Below, piece after piece: positions 25,985 through 37,600 of a DNA stretch of 64,000 nt. The position numbers and the translations under genes are program-made. This stretch comes from Sapria himalayana (taxonomy: Eukaryota; Streptophyta; Magnoliopsida; Malpighiales; Rafflesiaceae). The notes below the pieces were generated by a model. That model saw nothing but the letters and a program-made list of their open reading frames with translations. It was not told where the DNA came from and did no database searches. The stretch is taken from positions 745,791 to 809,790 of the forward strand of contig JAREIK010002964.1 in assembly GCA_029783825.1 (NCBI GenBank), read 5' to 3'. The stretch's first letter is position 1, and every line of letters begins with the position of its first letter.

Positions 25985-28900
25985 ATGAGTTCCAATAGAG
26001 AATTGATATTTGTAAGGCTAACAAATAGATTGCCTAACAAATAGATTGACAAACCAATCATTTATATTGGGAGTCAAAGAATTTATTCAATTTGCACTTA
26101 GTCGACCAGAAGGAAGTGATAGTAATCACATTAGATGTCCATGTAATAAGAATAAATGCCAGTATAAGAATTCTATCGAGGTTAATGAGGTAAGGCTCCA
26201 TCTTTATAAATATGGTTTTGTCCCTAATTATCGTGTGCGGTACTTGCATAGTGAGACCAAATCATTTATATATGGGGATGAGGCATTATATAATGTGAAT
26301 TCCACTAACCATCATGCTATAATAATAATGTTGGATCATTGATAATATTTGTTTAGATGGATAATGAAGTAGCTGGTCCATTTTTTAATACTAATATAGT
26401 TAAGGAATTTCCAAACCCAACTGCACAAAATTTTTATGACATGCTTAATGCTACAAACCAAGAAGTATGACATAATTGTCAAATGCACTCATAGTTATCA
26501 TCCAATGATTGTCTGAGTGGTGCTATGATGCTTTATGTCAGTTTATGAAGGAGTTGTTGCCGAATGATAATGTTATGACAAATACTTTCTATTAGACCAA
26601 AAATCTTGTCAAAAAAAATTAGGCTGCAAGTCAATAAGATTCATACTTATCTGAATGGTTGTATGATTTATTGGGGTTATGATTCAGAATTAACACAATG
26701 AAAATTTTGTGACCATGTTCAATATTGACCTTAAAATATTAATAAACAAAATATTATACCATATAAGAAAATATATTACTTTTTAGTAACACCAAGACAT
26801 CAATGTTTATATGCTTTAGAATCTACTACTAAAAGTATGAGATGACATGATGATCATTTTGTAGAAGATGATAAGATGTGTCATTGTTATGATTCTCCTA
26901 CATAAAAACATTTTAATGTTATGCATTCCTCATTTGAAATATAAAGTCATAATATCAGATTAGGCCTACGTACTAATGGATTTCAACCATTCGAGCAATT
27001 TGGGAGTTAGTATCCTTCATGGCTTGTTATTCTCAATCCATATAATCTGCCCTCAAAAATATACATGATGGAACAATACATGTTTCTAATAGTTATTATC
27101 CCAGGCCCTAGAAATATGAAGGACAAGTTTGATGTGTATTTATAACCTTTGATCTTTGAGTTAAAAGCATTTTGGGATATTGGCATTGAAACTTATGACA
27201 TTTCTAGACTGCAAAATTGTATGTTATGGCCAGCTCTCTTATAGATAATCAATGGCTTTCCAGCTTACTCAATATTGTCCGGTTGGAGTACAACTAGAAG
27301 AATAGCATGTATGCATTGTATGGATGAATCAAATGCTTTTACCCTATAATATGGAAGGAAATAAACTTGGTTTGATAATCATCATAAGTTTTTGAAACTA
27401 GATCATCCATTAAGAATAAATAAACATGCTTTTAGAAAGAATTAAATGGTAATAGATCCACCTCAAAAAATTAGCTATAGTGTTGAGTTGCTATGAAAAT
27501 TGATGCATTAAGATTACAAAAAGTTAGTGAGATTGAGGCAAATGATGTTAATGTTTCTATCAGTAAATCAACCAGATGGAAAAAAAAGTCAATTTTTTGG
27601 GATCTACAATATTAGAGTAAAAATCTCATAAGACATAATTTAGATGTGATGCATATTAAGAAAAATGTGTTTGAAAATATCTTTAACACAATGATGAATG
27701 TTAATAGGAAAACAAAAGATAATGCAAAGTCTAGATTAGACTTAATAGAAATATGTCATCGACCAGAATTGCATGTCGTTGATGAAAAGTTTCCAAAAGC
27801 TTGCTATATATTAGACATTAATGGTTAAAATGAGTTTTGTAGACAGGAGGAAACCTTAACTTTTCAAAATAAAAAGTCATGATTGTCATATCTATATGCA
27901 AATCTTAATACCAATTGCATTTCAAGAAATACTTCCATTAGCTATATAGAAAGCATTAAAAGAACTTAGCTTTTTTTTAGGATCTTAGATTAACTGTGCT
28001 TAAAACAAAAGCTATGATGATACTAGAGTCAGAAATATTAATTATTATTTGTAAAAATAGAGCGGATAATCCCTCTTAGTTTTTTTTGTCTCAATGGAGC
28101 ATTTTTAATACACTTAGCATATGAAGCAAGGGTAGTAGGACTAGTCTAATACTTATGTATGTATATATTTGAAAGATATGCAAATTAATGTTATACATCT
28201 ATATTTACTATCAATGAATCATTATATGATATTGGTTTTATAAAATTATTTATTGGATTGCTAGGTATTTGTAGAAGTTAAAACACAATGTAAGGAATAA
28301 TGCCAAAGTAGAAGGATCCATATGCAATACATATTTAATTGAAGAAGCCTCAACTCTTTGAGTATTATTTCAATCCAACACTCCATACAAGGCATCGAAG
28401 GATGCCTCATAATATTGAGTCCCATATTGGAGAAGAGAATGATTTTGATGGGAACTTGTCAATATTTACTAATCCTAATTTATATTTTGGAAGACATACA
28501 ATACAAATGCTAAGTGAACAAGAGATAAATGTTGCACATCAGTATGTCATGCTGAGCTGCATTAAAGTTAAACCTATATTGAGTGTGCATCTTAACTCAA
28601 CTATTGCATCAATGATGTTACTTTCTAATTTGACTAATTAGTGTTCTATTAACATAATATTTATTACTGAGTTATAACAAAAAGAGCCATACATTAATGA
28701 TGTAATTATTTATGCTAGATTCGATGAATTATTCCTAGCATGGTTTAAGACTTATGTAAGTTCTTTATTGTTTTAGTTAGTTTATGGTAAAATATCTTTT
28801 AACACATTTTTATTAGCAGGAATATGACAACGTTGAAAATAAAGCTCTAGCAGATGGACCACTTCAAATAGTTAACTGTTATAATAAATATAATGTGAAT

Positions 28901-29381
28901 GGTTTTCATTTTTATACACTTCAATGAGGTACTTTGAAATTGACTTCTATGATCAATTGTAAGAAGTCATGGAATTAGAGTACCTAGGATGGCCCATTAA
29001 GAGGACTGTTTAATTTAAGTATGAGTGGTTTGAGATTATTCCAAATGTTGAGATGATATTTTACCATGATACTAAATCTTGGCAGATTGTTTGTAAAATC
29101 AAGGCTAGAGGGATGATTTAGATGCTTGCAGAGCCAAAAATTATTTCACAAGATCCATTTCAATAGGAAACAAATGATGTTGATGAATTTAGTTTATCAA
29201 GGAAAAATGATACTATTTTTTTAATGATCTGATAAGTGAAATATTAAATATCAATGTAACTAAAATACTTTCTCATTATTATGAAGCTGAAAAAGAAAAT
29301 GATGAGGATGAAGATGAATAAAAATATGACGAGGATGATGATGAATAAAAATATGACGAGGATGATGATGAAGAAGAATAA
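25985..29381 (+). pseudogene. TNP2-type CACTA transposase of CACTA-2, broken
   Basis: A start MSSNRELIF (25985) fits the usual MS..REWMY start of the family. It runs through a small tandem duplication (ACAAATAGATTG twice) into the N-terminal domain LGVKEFIQFALSRPEG and IRCPC (26070-26150). Next come FYDMLNATNQ, KELLPNDN, LNGCMIYWGYDSEL (about 26400-26700) and YMFLIVIIPGPRNMKDKFDVY (about 27080-27140). WDIGIETYDISR and GFPAYSILSGWST lead to the signature LDVMHIKKNVFENIFNTMMN (27640-27700), where the usual Glu of HIEKN is Lys. NAKVEGSIC (28300) and ELEYLGWPIKRTV (28970) mark the DUF4218/DUF4216 parts. The tail is acidic, with a 33-base tandem duplication at 29310-29370. Many stops and frameshifts make it non-functional. 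Confidence 0.88.
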
Positions 29382-29485
29382 TGAAATGATTTAAACAATG
29401 ATGAAAATAAGGTTGGTAATTTGATTGTTGTATAACCATTTTAGCACCAATTAATATATTATTATGTTTTTATTCTCATGCAAAT

Positions 29486-31994
29486 ATGGGTCGAGGAGTA
29501 GGACGAGGATCTAGGATAAGGGGTAGAGGATGTGGTAGGAATGTAGTTTCTTTCCCTAGTGCCCTAGTAGATTCTTAATCATTAGAAAGATCACCTACCA
29601 CACCTACATATGCACTAGGTTCCATCAGCCATGATACTACTAGCCCTACCTTGTAGATACTAGGTGCCATCATCATTGATACAATAATGAGCCCTACCTC
29701 GCAAACACCTAGTGATCTCGCATCATCATAAGCACCACCACCTATGCAAGATTCAACACCACAAGTAGCATCACTATAGAGTTCAACATCATCACTACCC
29801 ATCAGTTTTTCCTCTCATCCTACCATTATACTTATTGATGAAGAGTATGTTTTCTTTTTATAACTATATCATCTTAATTTTTTTATGTTGACCACATGAA
29901 GTTGATGACTGCATTGATTAACTTTGTATGTTTATTTGTAAGATACACATCACAGAGAATATAGTGAGGATTATTACTAATATCTTTAAGGAGAGTTTGC
30001 ATATGATGGGTTATAATTGGAAGATGATACCATGATATCAAAGATTACTACTGGCAAGAGTTTCAAATATGAATTAGGTCTAAAATATATTTTATTTTAT
30101 TTTTTTTCTATTATTTATCAATAATAAATATTATTTCAATTTGGTCTTGCTTTTTAAATATTTTTTTATAATGTGGATAAGGCGGAAGTGGAATGTTAAT
30201 AAATTCATAAAAACTGACACATTTAAAAGTTTCAAAAATCATATACAATAAGACTATTTTTTTTCTTTCACAAATTTTCATTTTTGGTAATATTTCAATT
30301 GCAAATGTGTTATCAGTGGGATCCTTCACTTGATGCTTTAGTTAAGGGTGCATGTCATAAAAAAGCTTCAACACATTATAACAATGATGTTAATCGATGG
30401 AAGTATCATAGCCAACAACTGAATTTCATTTAAGACAATATTTGGGAAGCTTGTCAATATTATTGGTAATCACTAGAATTTCAGAAAAAGTCTACCCAAG
30501 GATCTATAAATATGATGAGTGAGACTAGAGGTGAGGGTGCAAGACCTTTTCACCATACTAGTGGTTCCTTATTTCAGATGAAACATACTAAATGCTTGGT
30601 ATGTAATTGATAAATATCTATATTTTAGTTTATTTTTTTAACTATTTGTTTTAATATATGATACTTTTCAATTTTAGGTGGCCAATTTAAAGCATCCACC
30701 TCTTCCACATGAGCTCCTAGAACAAAAACATAGAAGGATGATATATAATCAATTTGTAGATCAAATGTCACAGGAGATCTATTTAAGTGCAAATATTTTA
30801 GTCAATTTTCTTGTATTTCTTGTCTGCATAAAAATATAATACTATTGTTTATATATTTTAGGATCATGTAGTTGCAAGGTATGAGGCTTAGACTACAACT
30901 ATAAGAAAGGATGTATCTTCATCTCAATCAGTTGATGAAACTCAAATCTATCTAGATGAGGTTGGGGGAGTTAAGAAGAAATGAGTATATGGCCATGGAT
31001 TGATAGGATCTATATGCCTACAATCTCAAGCATCATTCAGTTCTATCATAATGAATTCAACTAGTCAAATAGTTCAAGAATCATAGACACTGGCACAAGA
31101 AGATAATTGAATTCAAGCTTTGGAAAAAAAGATGGTTGTGATGCATGAGCAAATGGTGTAGTAGCAGAGGGAGCATTTATAGACCGTGCAGATTCTCACT
31201 ACAACTTTTCATGCATAAATTTTAAAGCTTATTAGGAGTCTATCTATTCCACCAACCATTTCCATATATTCAAATTAGAGATGGCAAGTGAGCTGCACAG
31301 CACGGACCTAGCATGTGGCAGGACTAGAATGAGCCATGCCTAGCTAGGCATGACATGGTCAAAAATCATGCTTGGACCTGGGTTGTGCTGCCCTAAGGCA
31401 CAGCTCATGTCATGCTAAGCCAGGGGGTTTCGTGCCTCATGCTAGTCTAGGCATGGCCTAGGTGCCTGACCCATTGGTACAATTCCCCAGCATGGTGCCA
31501 TGGTTACCATGACCCAGCACCATGGACCATGAAGCAGGCATGGTCCACTTGGCCTGTGCCCATATCACCCATTCCATTTAAAAAAATTGATTAAAAAAAC
31601 CACCTCACCTGGTACACATGGTAGGTATATTTAATGAGACCACCACATGATTGGTAATGCATGTCTGCATGGCACGACCCAGGCTGCTAATGCTGAGTGC
31701 CACTATGGGCTACCAGCTACCCAAAACAATAGCATGATTTGGCATGATGATAGGATCTGAAAATGATTTGGCATGAAAGGAATGAGGCTATTTGGACTTG
31801 TGTCGATCAAGTCATGCTGGGTCGGGCATAATCCCAATAATGGTGTGTCTGACATGACATGACTTCTCAACTAGGCTGTGCTTGACACAACATAGCAGCT
31901 TGACTAGGCTATCCAAAATTAGGTCATGCTGGCACAACATGACCCATTTGACATCTCTAAGTCAAATGTACCTTCTACTAAATGATCTAATTGA
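29486..31994 (+). pseudogene. TNPA-like second protein of CACTA-2, broken and interrupted by hAT-2
   Basis: The frame opens MGRGVGRGSRIRGRGCGR (29486), a Gly/Arg-rich start like its CACTA-1 counterpart. Exon-like blocks follow: WDPSLDALVKGACHKKAS (about 30320-30370), MMSETRGEGARPFHH (30510) and VANLKHPPLPHELLEQKHRRM (30680). The block YLDEVGGVKKK (about 30950-30980), conserved in plant En/Spm second proteins, is followed by VMHEQMV. The reading reaches SIYSN at 31275, where the first bases of hAT-2 create a stop, and picks up after it as SNVPSTK (31962) before natural stops at 31983-31994. Intron-like AT-rich gaps lie at about 30080-30310 and 30600-30680. Confidence 0.75.
31276..31959. mobile_element. 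hAT-2: short non-autonomous hAT element, old
   Basis: The ends TAGAGATGGCAAGTGAG and (right-end complement) TAGAGATGTCAAATGGGTC are flanked by 8-base duplications ATTCAAAT (31268-31275) and AGTCAAAT (31960-31967), matching at 7 of 8. The 684-bp body has no coding. It is built from CATGG/CCATG/GGCACA words where related elements have CGTGC/GCACG. Nearly every CpG has become TpG or CpA, so it looks like the oldest of the five hAT copies. Confidence 0.9.
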
Positions 31995-32199
31995 TTGTTA
32001 GATATTTTAATTATTAAACTATTGCACAAGGGAACTATAAACTTAAATTGTAGTTGAATATTGTACATGAAACTATTATATAATTAGCTATCAAAAATTG
32101 TGTTTTATTTTTTATTAACATACCAAAAATTTTGAAATTGGTACAAGAAACTTTGAATAATATAGTAAATTTTTGAAATTTACTAATTTAAAAAAAAAT

Positions 32200-32731
32200 T
32201 AATGAAAATTGAATAAAATTTTCACAATGGATTTTGCAATGAATATTCTGTTGCAGCTAAGTAGGCTTTAGAAAGAAATTATTTGTTGCAATGCAATAGT
32301 GAATTTACAATGAAATTGCAATATAATTACAACAACATATTTTATAATGGCTCATAGTGGATGCAAATATGTTGCAAAGTTTTAATAGAATTGCAATAGA
32401 AACTACAATGATTTGTAATTAAATAGTTACTTATCTATTACAAACCCACAATGGAAATGCAACAACTTTATCTCATTAATTGTCTTTTAATTTTTAGGAT
32501 TTAGCAATTGAATTTGCAATCAATGTGAAATTTAATGCAATATAACAATGGAATAATTCCGTTGCAAATCCAATGATATTTTGCTACCAAATGTCAAAGT
32601 GTACAAAATTGCAACAAGGTTTTTTGCAACAAAACCGTTCTATTGCAAATATGTTGCTAAAAGAGATTTTCAATGGATTTATGGGTTTGCAATGGAAAAA
32701 TCCTTTACAAAGCTATGTTTTTCTTATAATA
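32200..32731. repeat. CACTA-2 right subterminal repeats and decayed terminus
   Basis: About twenty TTGCAAT-like motifs in both orientations (for example GTTGCAATGCAA near 32285, ATTGCAATA near 32390, TTTGCAATGG near 32686) precede the terminus. The terminus is TTTTTCTTATAATA, with two G-to-A changes relative to the expected TTTTTCTTATAGTG. The candidate 3-base target duplication is TTT (32732-32734); its partner is not identified. Confidence 0.6.
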
Positions 32732-34297
32732 TTTGATGTTGAATTAGACTTTGTAGTACTTACTTTCACCTTAGAGAAGGAATTAAGATCCCCTATGTTG
32801 CTTATGTTGCAATCCAGTAGCTTCATTGAAATTCATTTTTTTATTTGGATAATATTCATTTCTCCAGCTATCCTCATGAGTAATATTAGTCATAATTAAT
32901 CTCAATAAGAAGTTCTCTTTTCTGTTAGTAAAGTAAGTAATAGAGTATTCCCTCTAGATATCGAGATAAATGCCTAAGTGAGTTTAGTTTGGGTATATCT
33001 TAAATAAGGATTAGAATGTTCCACTCACTCACAATAACATAGAATAAAGGATATATGATCTATATCAACTCCAAAAGATAAATTCTTTTCATTTTTTTTC
33101 CTCTGTCAACTCAATATAGTTGTCTTATTAAACACAATCCTAGCATGTCTTGTGATACCATTTTTTTAGTTTTTCCTTCTTAACATGTGATGGTGATGAG
33201 GAAAAGGCATATGAGGTATCATTCTAGTTTATCTTTGTTCCCATGCGGCTGTTACTATAAGTCATCATTATGAATCAAAAAATATAATCGAGAAGAGCAT
33301 TTGCAAAAAATATTATTTTCATATGTTACAAATGTCATAGGTCAAGTCAGAGTTTCCATATGATTCCTTTTCCAATCCCCTTCTAGGGGTTGGTCTTAGA
33401 GAGCAAGAGGAATGGGGCAGGGACAACGAAATGACTATGGCTTAATAATACTTCAATCTCAATAGTAGCCTAACTTGAGCTGAGGTGTTTAGTCACTAGA
33501 AACAAGCATAATAAAAGAGTATGATAAGAACAAGCAAACAAGGACAAAGTAGAGTGATCCCCTCTTTCTTGACTTGTAGCATTCTTGGGACCATGGGCGT
33601 GAGTAAGAGTAGGTACGAGAGGTTCAAAAACACTCGACTGAAAGGAATTGGTAACTTGATCTTAGGAAGAGGGTAGGTGTAATTGAGTAAAGGAACCTCT
33701 TCCTAGAAGTGACTATCAATTAGTTACTAGTGATTATTTTGGAAAGCTAACTAAAGGATTGATGAAATGAGATTGTCCAATTTTTTAATATACTTATTCT
33801 AAGTTATGGCTTTTACTATGCCTTGCTTTCTTAGCTACTTGCTTCCATCTTTAGTTTAGAAGAATGTTCAATTGATTGGACCATGCCCATTAGCTTAGCA
33901 ACTACTGAAGTAAACTAGGCAATATCAAAAGAAGACCATGAAGACTATAAAAGAAAATATTTATATTCATTGTTGAGTGTTGGTTCCTAGAGGTGTCAAA
34001 CGTGCCGGGCCGGCCCGGCCCAGCACGAGGCACGGCACGGTTCGGCCGTGCCTGGGCCGGCCCGGCACGATCAAAAAACGTGCCCGGGCCCGTGCCGTGC
34101 CCGGGCGAACAAAGCACGTGCCGTGCCGTGCCTTGGCACGGCACGCCGGCACGGGTCCATCCCGTGCCGGTTCACGCAGGCACGCGTGGCACTGGCGGCG
34201 TGCCACGCGTGCCTGCGTCGTGAGTTGCGACTTACGGTCACGACTCACTGAGTCGTGACTCGTGACCCAACCGGGCCCCGCCCCTTGTAAAAAGACC

Positions 34298-34329
34298 GCG
34301 GGTCGCGTCCAAACAGACCCGACCCGCCC
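34298..34329. repeat. Internal inverted repeat in hAT-3
   Basis: GCGGGTCGCGTC and GACCCGACCCGC flank a short loop. This is the same internal structure as in hAT-1 and hAT-5. Confidence 0.65.
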
Positions 34330-34446
34330 CGCCCCGCCTGCCTGCCTTGCCGTGCGCCCGTGCCGCCTGGCCAAGCCAAGCCGTGCCCGAGTGGGCCGGC
34401 ACGGCCTTGCCGTGCCCCCGGGCCGTGCAGTGCCCACGGGCCGTGC

Positions 34447-34638
34447 CGTGCCGTGCCCACGGGCCGTGCCGTGCCCACGGGCCGTGCCGTGCCCACGGGC
34501 CGTGCCGTGCCCACGGGCCGTGCCGTGCCCACGGGCCGTGCCGTGCCCACGGGCCGTGCCGTGCCCACGGGCCGTGCCGTGCCCACGGGCCGTGCCGTGC
34601 CCACGGGCCGTGCCGTGCCCACGGGCCGTGCCGTGCCC
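34447..34638. repeat. 18-bp GC-rich tandem array (ten units)
   Basis: The unit CCGTGCCGTGCCCACGGG repeats with exact 18-base spacing: CCCACGGG starts at 34456 and then every 18 bases to 34618, ten times. I see no difference between the units. A diverged eleventh copy lies upstream (34433), offset by 23 bases. Each unit contains GGGCC and several GTGCC words that are partly self-complementary to the rest of the element. Confidence 0.95.
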
Positions 34639-37600
34639 GAATTTAAAAAACCGTGCCGTGCCCGGCACGGCACGGTAGCACGGCTGGGCACGTGAAAAAC
34701 GGGCCGTGCCGTGCTGGGCCGGCTCGTTTGACACCTCTTTTGGTTCCTACTATTATGCCTATGCTAGTTCATGCTCAGGTTGTGCCAATAAAACTATTCC
34801 AAGTGAGACACCTGCTCATAGGTAATCCATATGTATATTGAGTGACTTGTTCCATAAAAAGGAGTTATAATTCTTGAAAAGTAGCCCAACCCAAGCAAAA
34901 AAGTTTTTGTTTTTGTAGCTAAGGAGTTATAATTGTAGCTAGGAGTTATGAGTTGATGAGATAAAAAAAATACGTCCCTTTGTGGGACTGGTGACACCTG
35001 TACCATGGAACACATTTCCTAGTTGTAGTAGATGAAGTTGGTCATGTAGGACAGGCAGATAAACTCGAACCTTATAAAGTTGAGGTATGCTCAAACACTT
35101 TTACTTTACCTAAAGTGTTATGTGAAGATAATTCTTGAAAGAGGTCGATACTTCTATTAACCATTAGCTAAGAGAGATCTTTTTCAAACATAAGGGCATG
35201 TTTTTCAACCCTATGTCAACTTAGCAATGCATATAGATAGGAAAGAGGCTAGGAGTTGAGCTACCTCTATGGATAAGGTAAAGTCCTACTCGCTTTGACT
35301 ATTTCTATGAGATTTAGTAGTTTCAACCTAATATATAAAAATGAAGAAGCCATAAAAATAAAAAATTCTGGTTATCTATGACTAGTCCGATGACTACTAC
35401 CATATGGATTCTTCTCAGTCTGTCTTTGTTTCCAACAAAAGCTAAGAAAGAAAGCTTAGTTGAGGCAAAAACAACTCTCTTACCTTCTTGAAACTCAACT
35501 CCTTTTTTCATGAGGGGAAAACCTTTCAAAGGTTAGGCATGATAACCAATCAACATGAAGTGATGAGCCATATGTGGACTAGATGGAGGGAATGGGTTAA
35601 CCCTACTATGTTAAACAAAGAGGTACGATCTTGATCGATTATCAAATTGCTTTCCTTTGTCTAATTGGACAAAGTTTAAAATAACCCATAGCATCAAAAA
35701 AAGAAGTTACCACAAATGAAAGAACAAGAGAAAAAATCCACTCTATAAGACATAAATGAGAGGGATTCACTTAATGAAGTTAGGAAGTCAGAGGCTGTCC
35801 CAAGAACAAAAGTCACTAATAGCCACTTTGAGTGGATCTCCAGAAGAACATGAGTATAGTCGGTGTAGTGCAGCCCAAAGAAAAGCCTTCACATCCTAAA
35901 AGTTGTTAGGATTGTCTTATTTGTCTTCAACCACTGATCAAGCAATAAAAAAGTGTTATCCAATGGTTGGGGACTAGTTCCGACTCCTTGTTCAAATGTT
36001 GGGAATCAAACACAATTTTTATCATGAAACGATCTCATTTGACTTGCATGTGTTAAGCATATAGCCTTGTTGTAGCTGTACTAAGAGAAGCCTTTCATTA
36101 AACCACTATCTATGTTTGTATAAATAAAAAAATATGCCTCTTGCAGAGAGACTTTCATCCCTCTTGGACTCCTTTTTAACGGGCCAGAAATCTTTCTAGA
36201 CAATTTCACATATGGTGCTTTCTTCAAGTAGTCCATCTCTATTTGCCCCAAATCCTTTTATGTAGTGGGAGTACTATAAGTAGCAATCCATCCACCCATT
36301 TTATTGTTTCTTTTCACACAGCCAACATAGCTTTGTCTCCTTTGTTTGCTCTTAGCATCTGGCTTGATGCTTTCATGGGTTGATTACTTTTCATATTTCC
36401 CCTCTTTTTGACCTGAAGAGTTGGAATGATTGGCCAAAGCATCTTAGTATACAACATCTCCAAGGTTAGCATTTTAGCTTGGAAATAGGGTTATCCCCCT
36501 TTCTTGAAGAAAGTTTGAATTCACTTATCTTCGGTGAAGAAGGGTGAGCAGGTTTATAATCAAATAGCAAATCTTTCTTCTTTAATGCCAATGCAAGGAG
36601 ATAATTGAGGTAGAATTCATTTATGTGGATTATTTGCTTGATTAGCAAATTGCACATTTTACTTTTTTTACATTAGATTAACACTAGGAAGAGTCTATAT
36701 ACCTATGGGCCCAATAGACTAATTTAGTACCCTAACACTTTTTTACCACAGTCTGCAAGTCCTTAGTCATTATGACTTACCTCCATTTCTTCAATCAATT
36801 ATGCCTTTTGCAATCATCCATCTTCTTTCTCCAATAAAACCCTTCTCTTATTCATGTCCCATCTATCTAGATTGATTCTTAATAGTAAAAGGATTAGAAC
36901 ATCTTACAGCTAACTCAATTCCTAAACCCAAAAAGAAAGCAAAGAAACCATATTGACTAGAAGAATGGCCTTTGCTTTAGAAAGGCTAAGAATAGTTTTT
37001 CAACCATTCAGGTTCTCAAGCCCAGATAGTATCAATTGAGTTATGTCTTGACTTATAAGAACTTTTGACTTGAGTCACTTATGGTAAAAAAAAAGCCACG
37101 CCCCAAGAGATATGGGTTCACTAGTGTATTTATTTCATGAGGAAATCACCTGAAGCCCTCTCACTAGAGAGAAAAGCTAAGTGAAGATGCTTTTCCAAAG
37201 AGAGAGTGGATCAACATCTTGTGGCTTCTAAGTACTATAGTCTACCCACAACATATCATAGAATTTAAGAGTTTTCTCATTATGAACAATGAGAAAAAGT
37301 AGTAAGATTCAGATGAGCACCATACTAACTAATCCATCCATGGGACACAACACAAACTCCCAATGAAGCACAAGTCACAACACCTATATATATTCATGGT
37401 ATACCCATGTGTAGAGAAGACTTATCTTTCATACGATCTCTCATTCATCTATGTGCTCATGACTAAATTCACTATATTCTTCTTGATAGTCTATTCTCAC
37501 TAACACTAGTTACTCCTATTGTCACTCATTACCTCCTTCCAATTAATTTTCTATTGATAGATCAAAATCTCATTTGCCTCACTGTCGATTGAATTGCATA

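Larger units (their letters stand above)
25900..32731 (+). mobile_element. CACTA-2: second, unrelated-subfamily CACTA transposon (degenerate)
   Basis: A TNP2 remnant (25985-29381) is followed by a TNPA-like remnant (29486-31994) on the same strand, the standard CACTA gene order. The right side has a different subterminal motif from CACTA-1 (TTGCAAT/ATTGCAA, 32200-32700). It ends in TTTTTCTTATAATA (to 32731), which reads as a decayed complement of CACTATAAGAAAAA. The left terminus is not visible: the start given is approximate, and no subterminal motifs are seen upstream of the transposase, so the left end has probably been deleted. A 52-base tandem duplication (CCTTGTTTG... at 25824 and 25876) lies at that uncertain edge. 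hAT-2 is nested in the second gene. Confidence 0.75.
33988..34739. mobile_element. hAT-3: GC-rich non-autonomous hAT element, young
   Basis: The inverted ends are TAGAGGTGTCAAACG and, as the complement of the right end, AAGAGGTGTCAAACG. The 8-base target duplication TTGGTTCC is perfect (33980-33987 and 34740-34747). The 752-bp body is strongly GC- and CpG-rich, in contrast to its surroundings. It consists largely of CCGTGCC/GGCACGG words plus an 18-bp tandem array. There is no transposase. Long open frames on both strands (up to 255 codons) are by-products of the repeat, because 18 is a multiple of 3 and the words contain no stop in any frame. Confidence 0.93.

Noticed and set aside
33967..34734. 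Long open frames (up to 255 codons, several overlapping on both strands) in the GC-rich segment
   Set aside because: They are produced by the 18-bp array and other stop-free GC-rich words of hAT-3. They read open on both strands at once and resemble no protein.
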